Positions 33,917 through 43,725 of a stretch of 64,000 nucleotides of DNA are shown piece after piece (the stretch's first letter is position 1; the number at the start of each line of letters is the position of its first letter). Source of the stretch: Nostoc foliaceum FACHB-393 (GTDB lineage Bacteria > Cyanobacteriota > Cyanobacteriia > Cyanobacteriales > Nostocaceae); NCBI RefSeq assembly GCF_014698505.1, contig NZ_JACJTD010000032.1:25598-89597 (forward strand). Direction: 5' to 3'. Both the position numbers and the translations under genes were made by a program. Below the pieces are notes generated by a model. The model was not told the DNA's origin. It did no database searches and saw only the letters and a list, made by a program, of their open reading frames with translations.

Positions 33917-34690
33917 CTAAAAGTTATTTCTCATTTCCCGTATCCGCGCAAAGGTTTGGACTGCATCGCTACTTTTAACAGTTAATTGTAATGATTGCTG
34001 ATCCCAACGTAAAAAGGGATTAGTTTGCTTCTCCACTCCTAGCAGCGAGGGGATTGTAGCTTCTCCTCGACTACGGTAAGCTTTTACTTCATTAAAACGT
34101 CTTTGTAAGTCGGCGTTGCCGCCATCCACGGTTAGGGCAAATTGCAGATTTTTTAAGGTGTATTCGTGGGCGCACCAGACGCGTGTATCATCGGGTAGAG
34201 AGCGCAGTTTGCTTAAAGAGTTCACCATTTGGCTAGGTGTTCCTTCAAACAAGCGACCGCAACCGCCAGAAAATAAGGTATCGCCGCAAAATAAATCGCC
34301 TGTCTCACCAGCTTTTTCGGGAGGAAAGTAGTAAACGATGTGAGCGCGGGTATGTCCGGGAACGAAGACAACCTCAGCTATGCGGTCTGCAAACTGGACG
34401 CGATCGCCTTGTTGCAAAAACACCTGTTGTCCGGGAATTCTACCACGATCCTCAGCTCCTCCATAAACTATCAGTTGGGGGAATTGTTCTATTAGTTGCT
34501 TATTACCACCCACATGATCGTTATGGTGGTGCGTGTTAAAAATTGCTACTAACTCAGCTTTTAATTCTGCCAGTTTCTTTAATACTGGTTGAGACTCCGC
34601 TGGATCGACAACAGCGGCGATATTTTGTTTGTCATCATGCAACAAGAATATATAGTTGTCTGAGAGTGCTTCCAGACGGATTACCTGCAT
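33917..34690 (-). CDS. gloB: hydroxyacylglutathione hydrolase (glyoxalase II)
   Basis: The 257-residue enzyme hydrolyses S-D-lactoylglutathione to D-lactate and glutathione in methylglyoxal detoxification. The metal motif THHHNDH is at residues 53-59. Further ligands lie in 'VVFVPGHTRAHIVYY', 'LFCGDTLFSGGCGRLFEGTP' and 'VWCAHEYTLKNLQFA'. The C-terminal HAGH domain ends with 'TNPFLRWD'. Unlike the MBL-fold gene at 1068-1970, all metal ligands are present here. Confidence 0.95.
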   Translation of the reverse strand: MQVIRLEALSDNYIFLLHDDKQNIAAVVDPAESQPVLKKLAELKAELVAIFNTHHHNDHVGGNKQLIEQFPQLIVYGGAEDRGRIPGQQVFLQQGDRVQFADRIAEVVFVPGHTRAHIVYYFPPEKAGETGDLFCGDTLFSGGCGRLFEGTPSQMVNSLSKLRSLPDDTRVWCAHEYTLKNLQFALTVDGGNADLQRRFNEVKAYRSRGEATIPSLLGVEKQTNPFLRWDQQSLQLTVKSSDAVQTFARIREMRNNF

Positions 34691-35100
34691 TACCTGTGCC
34701 TCCCTTACAACATAATAAATTTTTTGTATTGAGTAGCAATCTTACATTCCAGTGAATAATCATGCTACCTCCACAAGCTATATCAAGTGTTCATACTTTG
34801 TTTATTATAGCTATATTGCAGTATTAACCATGATATTACACAACCGTGCTTACACGGTAATTATACTTAAATCAAGTCAACTTCAGATGAATTTATCAGT
34901 GAATTTTCTCTGGGAATAGCTACAAATACAAAGTTAAATTAATTTTATTATTTATTTACTTAAAAATAAGAAATTGTTAAGTTTATATTTTGCTTATCTC
35001 TACTCTATCAGATTTGGCTATAACTCAAACTAGAGTAAGATTTTATGAAAATAAATATAAATCTAATTTCCAAAGTAAACAACAATTGTTATTTTAATTT
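34691..35100. other. AT-rich spacer upstream of the glycosyltransferase operon
   Basis: No gene is seen in these 410 nt. A short perfect hairpin (ACCGTG-CTTA-CACGGT, 34844-34859) is present. The very AT-rich right half probably contains the promoter for the polysaccharide operon starting at 35101. Confidence 0.4.
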
Positions 35101-35943
35101 ATGTCAACACAAACTAAAGGATTTATTACAATTTTAACTGGGCTTTACTCTTTTCAAGATTGTATTCATTTTTTAGCCGCAGTTAGGAAGTTTCATCAAG
35201 AGCCAATTATTATTTTAATTGACCAAGTTCCAATAATTCTTTATCCATTGCTTAAGGCATTCAAAAATGTAATTTTAAAGCCAGCACCTGCAAATGAAAA
35301 TACTGTTTTAGCATCACGGCAAGCTAAGTTAGCTCTATATGCGGCTTCTGAATTTGATAAAACGATTTATCTAGATTCAGATATTTGTTTACTTTCGGAT
35401 ATCAATGATGTATTTGATTATTTAGATGAATATGACTTTTTGCTAACTGAAGATGTACAACCTTCTATTGTCAAGGCTACAAACTTATTACGTGGTAAAC
35501 AAGAAGACCTTTTGCCAAATGTTTTGCCAATTTTGCAATCAGTAGGGTTACCATTACAAGAAGATAGTGTGCAGTATAATGGCGGTTTTATGGCTTTTCG
35601 GAAAACAGAAGTAACCAAGATATTTTTTGAAGAATTTCAACGTTATTTTGAGATTGTCAAAAATAACCAAGAGAAATTACTCTTAAAAGATCAAGGAGCT
35701 TTTGCTTCTGCGATCGCATCTGTACGCCCTCACATGAAAATACTGCCACCTACTTATAATTATCTCAGTAAGTGGCAGGATGCTTATAATATTCAGGATC
35801 AAATTAAAGTCCTTCATTGTACTTATCCTTATCGACCTCAGTATGCTAAAAATATTAGTCGTTCCTTATATACAAGAATTTTTGACAGATTTGCTAAAGT
35901 ATTTTTACCGAATCAAGTTACAAATCCTTGGCGCACTAAATAA
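35101..35943 (+). CDS. GT-A-fold glycosyltransferase (GT8-like)
   Basis: The 280-residue protein has the GT8-like metal site in 'SEFDKTIYLDSDICLLSDIN' (DxD) with a preceding 'RQAKLALYAAS' and a later 'VQYNGGFMAFRKTE' and 'LLKDQGAFASAIASV', all positions typical of GT-A sugar transferases. It has no signal peptide or membrane segments. It begins the likely operon of glycan genes and is followed after 17 nt by a GT4 enzyme. Donor and acceptor sugars are unknown. Confidence 0.75.
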   Translation: MSTQTKGFITILTGLYSFQDCIHFLAAVRKFHQEPIIILIDQVPIILYPLLKAFKNVILKPAPANENTVLASRQAKLALYAASEFDKTIYLDSDICLLSDINDVFDYLDEYDFLLTEDVQPSIVKATNLLRGKQEDLLPNVLPILQSVGLPLQEDSVQYNGGFMAFRKTEVTKIFFEEFQRYFEIVKNNQEKLLLKDQGAFASAIASVRPHMKILPPTYNYLSKWQDAYNIQDQIKVLHCTYPYRPQYAKNISRSLYTRIFDRFAKVFLPNQVTNPWRTK

Positions 35944-35960
35944 AAATAAGTATAAAAATA

Positions 35961-37124
35961 GTGAAAAATTTTTCCAAGATATCGCTGTTGGTTTCAGATT
36001 TATCAAGTGCAGCTATTTTGCGTGCATACTTGATAGCAACAGCCCTAAGAAGTTTAGAATATGAAGTTGAAATTATGGGGTTTTTATTTGGAAATAATTT
36101 ATATCGAAATTTACCATCAGAATTAAACGTTTATAATTTGCCGGGTAAAAACTTCCCCGATTTTTTTGGAGAAATTGGTAAAATTATACCCAAAATTAAT
36201 GGAGATATAATTTATGCTATAAAACCACAAATAGCTAGTTTTGGAGTTGCCCTACTAAAGAAAATATTTAGCCAAAAACCGTTAATTTTAGACATAGATG
36301 ATTGGGAACTAAGTTGGTACGGTGGCGATGACTGGAATTATCGTCCCACACCTAAACAATTAGCTAGGGAATTGTTGAAACCAGATGGCGCACTCAGGAA
36401 TCCTTATCATCCTTTGTATGTGAAATGGATGGAAGGTTTGGTAAATAGCGCTGATGCTGTGACGGTGCATACTAAATTTTTGCAGCAGCGTTTTGGCGGT
36501 ACATTTGTTCCCAATGGTAAGGATACTTCTTTATTTGATCCCGCTCGATATGATGCTGAGTCCAGCAGAAATCGTTATGGTTTATCTGAATATCGTATTT
36601 TAATGTTTCCTGGTGCGCCAAGACCGTATAAAGGTCTAGAAGATGTTCTCATGGCGCTCGATAAAATTAATCAGCCTGACTTAAGACTGGTGATTGTAGG
36701 TGGTAGTCCTTATGATGATTATGATCAGCAACTTCAACAAAAGTGGGGACGCTGGATTATCAAATTACCAAAATATCCAGCTGATGTTATGCCTGATTTA
36801 GTAGCAGCGGCTCACATTGTAGTTGTTCCGCAGCGAGATACCCCAGAAACTCGTGCTCAATTTCCGCTGAAGTTGACAGATGGAATGGCAATGGCTAAAC
36901 CTGTATTATCAACACGTGTTGGAGATATTCCTAAAATTTTAGGTGATACTGGTTACTTAGTCGAGCCTGCTTGTCCTGAACAGATTGCTGAACAAATTCA
37001 ATTGATTTTTCAAAATTTAGAGTCAGCAAACCAGCAAGGTATCAAAGCAAGAGAAAGATGTGTGGAACACTATAGTATAGAGGCTATGGCTTCTGTGCTC
37101 AAGTCGATAATTGCTCAGTTGTGA
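35961..37124 (+). CDS. GT4-family glycosyltransferase
   Basis: The 387-residue GT-B enzyme starts at a GTG. It has 'LVSDLSSAAILRAYLIATAL' in the acceptor domain, and a donor domain with 'ILMFPGAPRPYKGLEDVLMA', 'LRLVIVGGSPYDDYDQQL' and 'LPKYPADVMPDLVAAAHIVV'. The acidic region before the end reads 'FPLKLTDGMAMAKPVLSTRV'. An internal 'LILDIDDWELSWYGGDDW' segment is seen in cyanobacterial glycosyltransferases of exopolysaccharide loci. It lies 17 nt after a GT8-like gene and 219 nt before the ABC exporter. Confidence 0.82.
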   Translation: MKNFSKISLLVSDLSSAAILRAYLIATALRSLEYEVEIMGFLFGNNLYRNLPSELNVYNLPGKNFPDFFGEIGKIIPKINGDIIYAIKPQIASFGVALLKKIFSQKPLILDIDDWELSWYGGDDWNYRPTPKQLARELLKPDGALRNPYHPLYVKWMEGLVNSADAVTVHTKFLQQRFGGTFVPNGKDTSLFDPARYDAESSRNRYGLSEYRILMFPGAPRPYKGLEDVLMALDKINQPDLRLVIVGGSPYDDYDQQLQQKWGRWIIKLPKYPADVMPDLVAAAHIVVVPQRDTPETRAQFPLKLTDGMAMAKPVLSTRVGDIPKILGDTGYLVEPACPEQIAEQIQLIFQNLESANQQGIKARERCVEHYSIEAMASVLKSIIAQL

Positions 37125-37343
37125 ATCTTGATTGGGCATTAGGCATTGAAAAAGAGATTTTCATCCCCTTATTGTGCCAAATCGGTTCTAGTATTCTATC
37201 TGGCAAATGGTGTTGTAGGTGTAACTGTGTTTTAACGGAGTTGAGAGATGAAGATTATTTAGTTTGATTTATTTTATGATTAGCTAATTTAGCAACTAAT
37301 GTGTGAATTATATTAATAAGTAAAAGTGGCATAAAAATACCCA

Positions 37344-39593
37344 ATGTCTACCAGAAAACTACTACTAAGATTCGCTAAACCCTATCCAGGTTTGATTCTG
37401 CTGACAATATTGTTAGGATTTTCTGGAGCTTTATTTAATGGGATCAGCACAGCTTTAATTGTGCCAGTGGTTTTAAAAATTGTGGGGCAAGAAGTAGATT
37501 TAAGTACTGCTCCTCCCATTCTAAAAACGATGATATCCCCCTTTGACAATACTCCAGAAGCTTACCGGATAGGAGTCATGGCTGGGGCAATTATATTTAC
37601 AATTATTTTAAAGAATTTAGCTACTTATGCCAGCGCCTTAGCATCGAGTTCTTTAACCCGAAAGCTGACCTCAGATATGCGCGAAACCGGATTAAAACTA
37701 TTACTAGAAATTGATATAGATTATTATGCCAAAACGAAGGTTGGTGATTTAATCAACCGTCTTGGTGGAGAAATTGGCCGGGCTGCAAGTTCTATAGGTA
37801 GTACAGTCAGGATAGTTATCCTGGGAATAACAATTTTGGTTTTTGTCGGTTTATTGCTGTCAATTTCTTGGCAGTTGACGATTGCTGCTACGCTTTTGCT
37901 GTCGTTAGTGACGTTAGTAAATCAGTATGCCATTTCCCGGTCTAGAAATTTTGGGAAGCAGCTTAGTGAGATGTCTAGGGCATATTCAATTTCTGTACTG
38001 GAAACCCTGAATGGAATTCGGCTGGTAAAAGCGACGGGAAATGAAGAAAAAGAATATCGACGGATTAAAAAATTAATTCGCGATCGCGAGTTAGCAGATT
38101 TCCAATCTCAGGTTAATTCGGAAGCAATTACACCTCTGAGTGAGGTGATGGGTATTACAGCTTTACTGCTAATTGTAATTTTAAGTAAAACCTTCTTTGC
38201 TGACCAAGTTTCTTCTCTTTCTACCGTACTTTTAACGTATTTATTAGTCCTGCTGCGAGTGCTGCCATTAATTTCTCAGTTAAATACTATTCGCAGTAAC
38301 TTTGCCAGTACCGCCGCTAGTGTGGATGTGACGAATGAGTTTTTAAATCTGCACGATAAGCCATTCATGGAGAAAGGTAAGCTTCCCTACACAAAATTAG
38401 AAGAGGGAGTGTCTTTTAATTCTCTTTGCTTTGCCTACCCTGGTCATGAGAAGTTGGTACTCAAAGATGTGAATTTATATTTACCGCGTGGCACAACCTT
38501 AGCATTAGTAGGTGGTTCTGGTGCTGGTAAATCCACTTTGGCAGACCTTTTGCCCAGATTCTATGATCCGATCGCTGGCAGTATTACCATTGACGGCACC
38601 GATTTGCGGGAGTTCGATCTTGTGTCCCTCCGAAAACGGATGGGAATCGTCAGTCAAGATACCTTTCTTTTTAATGACTCGGTGCAGAATAACATCGCCT
38701 ATGGGCGAGCAGAAGCTACCGAAGATGAAATTATTACAGCAGCCAAGCGGGCAAATGCCTATGAGTTTATTAGCAAATTGCCCCAGGGATTTGACACCTT
38801 AATTGGCGATCGCGGTGTGATGTTATCTGGTGGACAAAGGCAAAGATTAGCGATCGCCCGCGCTCTGCTCCAAAATCCCGAAATTCTAATTTTAGATGAA
38901 GCCACCAGCGCTTTAGATACTGTTTCCGAACGCTTAGTACAAGCTGCACTCGATGATTTGAGTCGCGATCGCACCACCCTAGTAATTGCTCACCGCCTTT
39001 CCACAGTCCAAAAAGCCAGCCAAATAGCTGTGTTAGATCAAGGACAGGTGGTAGAAGTGGGAACCCATGACAAACTTTTACAAAAGGGTGGTTACTACTC
39101 ACGTTTGTACTCAATGCAATTTGCGGAACGTCCTGAAACTGCTACCAAACACAATCAAAGCTTGCTCCGCATCTCTCACGAAATTCGGACGCAGTTGAAC
39201 TCGATGATTGGGTTCCTACGCTTATTACTTGATGATTTAGTAGACGATTCCCAAGAACGGCACGAATTAATTGAAGACTCTTATAAATCAGCTTGGAGAA
39301 TTCTCAATACTATTGATGTTTTTGAGGATGTTATTAACTTACAAATTAAGGGGCAGATTCTCTCTATTTCTGACCAAAATCAAAATGTTATCAGTAACCA
39401 TTATCAAACCTTTAATCATATCGCCGTTGAGTTTCGGACTTCTCTTAACCTTATACTTAGCTCTCTCCGCTCTCTAAATGATAATTCGATATCCACAACA
39501 GAAGAACAAAATGGATTAATTACTGAAAGTTATGAGTCTGCTATATATCTGCTCGATAATTTAGAAAAGTTTGAGAATAGTATTAATATCTAA
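37344..39593 (+). CDS. ABC exporter (MsbA/HepA-like) with C-terminal HisKA-like extension
   Basis: Residues ~1-320 form a six-helix type I exporter membrane domain and ~350-600 the nucleotide-binding domain: Walker A GGSGAGKS (390-397), signature LSGGQ (494-498), Walker B with Asp518-Glu519, then 'IAHRLST'. Ordinary family members end near residue 600. Here ~150 residues follow. 605-663 looks like a histidine-kinase dimerisation domain with H-box 'RISHEIRTQLNSMIGF' (His612). 689-748 is a second, weaker copy ('VEFRTSLNLILSSL') in which Val695 replaces His. No kinase ATPase domain follows. The flanking glycosyltransferases suggest export of a lipid-linked glycan. Confidence 0.88.
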   Translation: MSTRKLLLRFAKPYPGLILLTILLGFSGALFNGISTALIVPVVLKIVGQEVDLSTAPPILKTMISPFDNTPEAYRIGVMAGAIIFTIILKNLATYASALASSSLTRKLTSDMRETGLKLLLEIDIDYYAKTKVGDLINRLGGEIGRAASSIGSTVRIVILGITILVFVGLLLSISWQLTIAATLLLSLVTLVNQYAISRSRNFGKQLSEMSRAYSISVLETLNGIRLVKATGNEEKEYRRIKKLIRDRELADFQSQVNSEAITPLSEVMGITALLLIVILSKTFFADQVSSLSTVLLTYLLVLLRVLPLISQLNTIRSNFASTAASVDVTNEFLNLHDKPFMEKGKLPYTKLEEGVSFNSLCFAYPGHEKLVLKDVNLYLPRGTTLALVGGSGAGKSTLADLLPRFYDPIAGSITIDGTDLREFDLVSLRKRMGIVSQDTFLFNDSVQNNIAYGRAEATEDEIITAAKRANAYEFISKLPQGFDTLIGDRGVMLSGGQRQRLAIARALLQNPEILILDEATSALDTVSERLVQAALDDLSRDRTTLVIAHRLSTVQKASQIAVLDQGQVVEVGTHDKLLQKGGYYSRLYSMQFAERPETATKHNQSLLRISHEIRTQLNSMIGFLRLLLDDLVDDSQERHELIEDSYKSAWRILNTIDVFEDVINLQIKGQILSISDQNQNVISNHYQTFNHIAVEFRTSLNLILSSLRSLNDNSISTTEEQNGLITESYESAIYLLDNLEKFENSINI

Positions 39594-39597
39594 ATTT

Positions 39598-40809
39598 ATG
39601 AAAAATCCAGCTTTAAAAAAACACTACATTTTTTTCATCGGTGAAGAGTTGCCACAGCCAGAAGCTCACCTAGTGCAGTCTACAAATGCAGCTAACGCCG
39701 CCGCAAACTTGGGATACTCAACAGTTTTGGTATACCCTGACAAAGGAGCAAAAGCGATTAACCCAGTCAATCTAGCTCGTCCTTTTCAACCGAGACAAAC
39801 ACCAACGGAACTAGTTAAATATTACAACCTCCATGACAAATTAAAAGTTGCTCCCTTACCGATGCCTTGGCCAATTGACCATTTTCGGAGCAAATTTACT
39901 GACTCTAATACCATTGCCAGCAAATATTATTTACCATTTCACATTCTTCCAACTACTAAACTTGTCCACAGTCGCAACTGGAATTTTGTCAAAGCTGCCA
40001 TTAAAAATGGCGTTCCGGCAATTTACGAACACCACCACCACGAAGACAAGCCATTTGAGCCAGAAATAGTCATAAATCCGCTGTTGCAAATTGCTGTCAC
40101 CGTTGTAGATACAATCCGTGAAAGCATGATTAAAAATGGGATGCCACCAGAAAAAGTAATTACGCTGCACAATGGTTTTAATCGCTTGTTTATGCAAAGA
40201 CAACCAGAAAAAGCGGCAGAATGGCGTCAAAAACTATTGCAAGATGAAAGTCAAAAATTGGTAGTTTATGCGGGAGCGCTACAGCAATTTAAAGGTATTG
40301 ATGTACTAATTGATGTAGCTAATGAAATGCCTAATGTGCAATTTGCTTGTGCAGGTGGTAAGCCAACAGAAGTCGAATATTATCAGCAATTGGTAAAAGA
40401 AAAACAGGTTCATAATATTAAATTTTTGGGCTATGTCTTACATAATGAGTTAGCATCTTTGCTACAAGCAGCCGATGTTTTAGCTCACCCTCATTGTTCG
40501 GGAAAAGCGGCAACTTTCACATCTCCCTTAAAGCTGTTTGATTACTTCGCCTCTGGAACTCCCATTGTCTCGACGGAAATTCCTTCATTAGTTGAGTTTC
40601 AAGATACTCAAGCGATCGCTGCTTGGTGTGAGCCAGATAACTCCAGCAAATTTGCCGAATGTCTAAAGCGGGTTTTAGAAACTCATCCCAGAAAGATAGA
40701 AGGTTATCCAGATAGCATTGATTTTGTCAAGCAGTTTTCTTGGGAAAATCGAGCGGCAAAAATCCTTAGTTATGTTGATGAATCTCTGCTTCCCCAAGTG
40801 ATTGTGTAA
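39598..40809 (+). CDS. GT4-family glycosyltransferase
   Basis: The enzyme is a GT-B transferase with donor-domain motifs 'LVVYAGALQQFKGIDVLIDV', 'VQFACAGGKPTEVEYYQ', 'NIKFLGYVLHNELASLLQAA' and 'SPLKLFDYFASGTPIVSTEI' (acidic acceptor motif region). A TTG at 39571 would overlap the exporter gene by 23 nt. The ATG at 39598 ('MKNPALKKHYIFFIGEELPQ', 403 aa) lies 4 nt after the exporter stop and is preferred. The tight coupling supports a joint role with the exporter. Confidence 0.82.
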   Translation: MKNPALKKHYIFFIGEELPQPEAHLVQSTNAANAAANLGYSTVLVYPDKGAKAINPVNLARPFQPRQTPTELVKYYNLHDKLKVAPLPMPWPIDHFRSKFTDSNTIASKYYLPFHILPTTKLVHSRNWNFVKAAIKNGVPAIYEHHHHEDKPFEPEIVINPLLQIAVTVVDTIRESMIKNGMPPEKVITLHNGFNRLFMQRQPEKAAEWRQKLLQDESQKLVVYAGALQQFKGIDVLIDVANEMPNVQFACAGGKPTEVEYYQQLVKEKQVHNIKFLGYVLHNELASLLQAADVLAHPHCSGKAATFTSPLKLFDYFASGTPIVSTEIPSLVEFQDTQAIAAWCEPDNSSKFAECLKRVLETHPRKIEGYPDSIDFVKQFSWENRAAKILSYVDESLLPQVIV

Positions 40810-40871
40810 GGAAAAATAAGTGAGATTAGGGCAAATAACTCATGAAAAATAATAACTGACTAATAAATAAA

Positions 40872-41831
40872 ATGACTATTAAAACTGTAGGAATGATTAG
40901 CAGCTATCGAGGTTTAGAAACCAGAGCCGATTGGCTATGGCAACAAACCCCGAATCAATTTGGAGTTTGGGGCAATATGCAAATGCAGGCACTAGCAGAA
41001 AAACCAGATTTTCTGCTGATGTATCAATTTGATTTTCCCCAAGCATCGCCAAAAAAATCTTGGTTAGATAGTTTTCGCAAACGGCAGCAAAAATCAGTAG
41101 TCAATGTTGATTCTCTACTGCGTGGTGTAAGTAAAGAGCGGATTATTTATTTACTAAGAGAACCGCCTTTAGATGAAATTGTCGAAATAACTAATCATAA
41201 TTACCAACAAGCCCAGAAGTATTCCGGCTACATTTCTGGCCCCGATGATTTTGCCCCCATTTCTGACTATATGCCTGCTATTTGGTATCACTCAAATTCA
41301 TTTCAGGATTTAAATGAAATGCCACCTCCTCAAAAGGTTGCCCCATGTAGTTGGATTACTTCAGGAATTAGCCGCACTGCTAAACATCGTCAGCGTTTAG
41401 ACTTTTTGCAATCACTGCAATCTAGTAGCATGAAATTTGATTTATATGGACGTAATTTACCAGAATGGGCGAAAAAGTCGGGAGAACTAGGTAATAAATG
41501 GTATGGCATGGCACCATACTATTACAATTTGGCAATTGAAAATTATGCTGACAATAATTGGTATGTAAGTGAGAAACTTTGGGATAGTTTGCTTGCTTGG
41601 TGTCTGCCAATTTACTATGGCGGCCCGGCTGCTGATAAATTATTGCCACCGGGTAGTTTTTTGCGGTTGCCCAGTTTAGATGAAAAAGGCATTGCCTACA
41701 TCCGTGAAGTAACAGCTACACCTGATGCTTGGTATCAGGCTAAGGATGCGATCGCAGAAGCACGTCAAATCATCTTACACAAATTAAATTTGCTTAACTG
41801 GTTATCAAATTTTGTTGATAAACACTCATAA
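40872..41831 (+). CDS. GT10-family (alpha-1,3-fucosyltransferase-like) glycosyltransferase
   Basis: The 319-residue protein carries the GT10 donor motif near residues 215-250: 'NLAIENYADNNWYVSEKLWD' followed by 'SLLAWCLPIYYGGPAA'. It corresponds to the F-ENS-x-DY-TEK-x-PVY-G pattern of fucosyltransferases, with Trp-Tyr at the DY position. An N-terminal acceptor domain precedes ('GLETRADWLWQQTPNQFG'). It would add fucose or a related GDP-sugar to the glycan. It is 3 nt from the next gene. Confidence 0.75.
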   Translation: MTIKTVGMISSYRGLETRADWLWQQTPNQFGVWGNMQMQALAEKPDFLLMYQFDFPQASPKKSWLDSFRKRQQKSVVNVDSLLRGVSKERIIYLLREPPLDEIVEITNHNYQQAQKYSGYISGPDDFAPISDYMPAIWYHSNSFQDLNEMPPPQKVAPCSWITSGISRTAKHRQRLDFLQSLQSSSMKFDLYGRNLPEWAKKSGELGNKWYGMAPYYYNLAIENYADNNWYVSEKLWDSLLAWCLPIYYGGPAADKLLPPGSFLRLPSLDEKGIAYIREVTATPDAWYQAKDAIAEARQIILHKLNLLNWLSNFVDKHS

Positions 41832-41834
41832 ATT

Positions 41835-42815
41835 ATGAATGGTATTTGTACCCTTGGCAATGATTATGTTTTCGATCAACTGGTGGCCTTGCTCAACAGT
41901 ATTGATGTGATCTTGGGCCCAGAAACTCCTGTTTGTATCTATCCTTTTGATGATCAGACACAGCGAATTGCCGACGAAATAGCTAAACGTCCTAATGTAT
42001 TTATTTACGATGATCAAGAATCAATCAACCGCTGGGATCAATTTATGCTCTCAGCAGCACCAGAACGATTGAATCGTAGTAAATTCCGATTATATGGCGC
42101 TCACCGTCGTTTTTGTGCCTTTGACGGGCCCTTCGATAAGTTTATCTATTTAGATGCAGACACCTTGGTGATGAACTCACTAGCAACAGTGTTTGAAAAG
42201 CTAGATAGTTATGATTTTGTTGTCTACGATTTCCAATTTAAAGACGTTAGTAAAATATACAATGTTAATTCTCCCAAATTACTAGAACTTTTCGACAAAA
42301 AACGTATTGATTCCGAAATATTTTGCTCAGGCTTCTATGGCGCAAAGCGGGGAATATTTAACTCAGAACAAAGAGATTGGCTAGTATCGAATTTACAAAA
42401 CGGTGAAGCAGAAATTTTGTATGCCGGTGCTGGTGAGCAACCACTTATCAACTATATGGTAATGAGGTCTAATCTTTCTATTTATAACTTTGCTCAACAA
42501 CTACCAGATAATCAAAAAACTGGATGTTCTGCCACATCAAAGCACTTTGAGGAACAAGAACATCTTCTTTATGATAAAGGTAATCGGCTAACCTACCTTC
42601 ATTACATTGGTATTCCTCCTAATATCAATCAAGCAGTCTGTGCTGGAGAAAATATTGAGTTTCCCTATCGAGATTTATTTCTCTACTATCGTTATTTACA
42701 CGAACCAGAAAAGCGTCCAGTCTTTAAAAATCCCCCGAAGAACTATAATGACGCTCCAGTACCAAATTTATTTACAAGAGCATTGCGAAAATTTAAGTTA
42801 ATTAACCAAGGATAA
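41835..42815 (+). CDS. GT-A sugar transferase, tandem paralog 1
   Basis: The 326-residue protein opens with 'TLGNDYVFDQLVALLNSID' and has a DxD metal site in 'PFDKFIYLDADTLVMNSL', then 'FCSGFYGAKRGIF' and a C-terminal 'RLTYLHYIGIP'. It shares this layout with the next two genes. Together they form a tandem family, probably adding successive sugars or acting redundantly. It begins 3 nt after the GT10 gene and ends 3 nt before paralog 2. No signal peptide is seen. Confidence 0.72.
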   Translation: MNGICTLGNDYVFDQLVALLNSIDVILGPETPVCIYPFDDQTQRIADEIAKRPNVFIYDDQESINRWDQFMLSAAPERLNRSKFRLYGAHRRFCAFDGPFDKFIYLDADTLVMNSLATVFEKLDSYDFVVYDFQFKDVSKIYNVNSPKLLELFDKKRIDSEIFCSGFYGAKRGIFNSEQRDWLVSNLQNGEAEILYAGAGEQPLINYMVMRSNLSIYNFAQQLPDNQKTGCSATSKHFEEQEHLLYDKGNRLTYLHYIGIPPNINQAVCAGENIEFPYRDLFLYYRYLHEPEKRPVFKNPPKNYNDAPVPNLFTRALRKFKLINQG

Positions 42816-42818
42816 TTT

Positions 42819-43709
42819 ATGAGTCGGGGAATTTATATTGTTGCCAATGATCGGGTTATTGATAATGCTATTGCTTTACTCAATAGTATCCGTTACTATG
42901 ACCCAGAAGTAACTATTTATCTCATACCTTTTAATGATAGTTATCACAAGGTTGCAGAACAGCTTGCTACCTTACACAAGGTACAAATTTTCCCAAATTT
43001 AGAACTTGTTGATAAATTTACCAAACGCATCGGAGAAATCTTTGATAGAGATTTTCTCGCCTTACCCAATAAAATGCGTAAACTGGTGGCGTGGTTTGGC
43101 CCTTTAGATGAGTTTATTTATATTGATACTGATATTGTCGTTTTTGAAAAAATCGCCGACAATTTAGACAAACTTTCAGAAGTTGATTTCTTCTGTTGTG
43201 ATTACCATCATGCCAATGACAAGCTGCGAAATATTTTTTCCCCGTTTGTGAAAGAGCAGCAAATTTTTTCGGATGCCCAACTTCAAGATGTTTTCAATAG
43301 CGGTTTTTGGGCTTCTAGAAAAGGAACTATTACGGAACAACAGATGGATGAAGCTTTGCGCGAATGTGCTGCACATCGAGAATATTTTGATTTTTCTGAA
43401 GGAGTTACAGACCAACCCATTCTGAATTATCTTGTTCTCAAACTAATTTCCAAACGTGGAAATCTCGTCAAAATTCCTGGGGGAGGGCCTGGTAGTTGGG
43501 CAGGTTCGCAAAATTTCCAACAGCAAGAATACGCCCTCTATGACCGAGGACAACGACTAAAATATCTCCACTGGGCTGGTACGCGGATTAAACCTGGTAG
43601 TCCCTATTGGCAATTATGGGAACACTATCGCTATCTCCATGAGGGTAAATTAGCCTTCATCCCCAAACTAACTCGCCGTTTATTTCCCTTTGTTGCTGCC
43701 CGCACTTAA
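42819..43709 (+). CDS. GT-A sugar transferase, tandem paralog 2
   Basis: The 296-residue protein has the same plan: 'IYIVANDRVIDNAIALLNSI', a DxD in 'PLDEFIYIDTDIVVFEKI', then 'VFNSGFWASRKGTI', 'DQPILNYLVLK' and the closing 'LKYLHWAGTRI'. It is the most divergent of the three paralogs: it lacks the 'HRRFCA(F/V)DGPFD' block of paralogs 1 and 3 and has 'RKLVAWFGPLD' instead. This suggests a different donor or acceptor. Confidence 0.72.
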   Translation: MSRGIYIVANDRVIDNAIALLNSIRYYDPEVTIYLIPFNDSYHKVAEQLATLHKVQIFPNLELVDKFTKRIGEIFDRDFLALPNKMRKLVAWFGPLDEFIYIDTDIVVFEKIADNLDKLSEVDFFCCDYHHANDKLRNIFSPFVKEQQIFSDAQLQDVFNSGFWASRKGTITEQQMDEALRECAAHREYFDFSEGVTDQPILNYLVLKLISKRGNLVKIPGGGPGSWAGSQNFQQQEYALYDRGQRLKYLHWAGTRIKPGSPYWQLWEHYRYLHEGKLAFIPKLTRRLFPFVAART

Positions 43710-43725
43710 TATTAGGAGTATTCTA

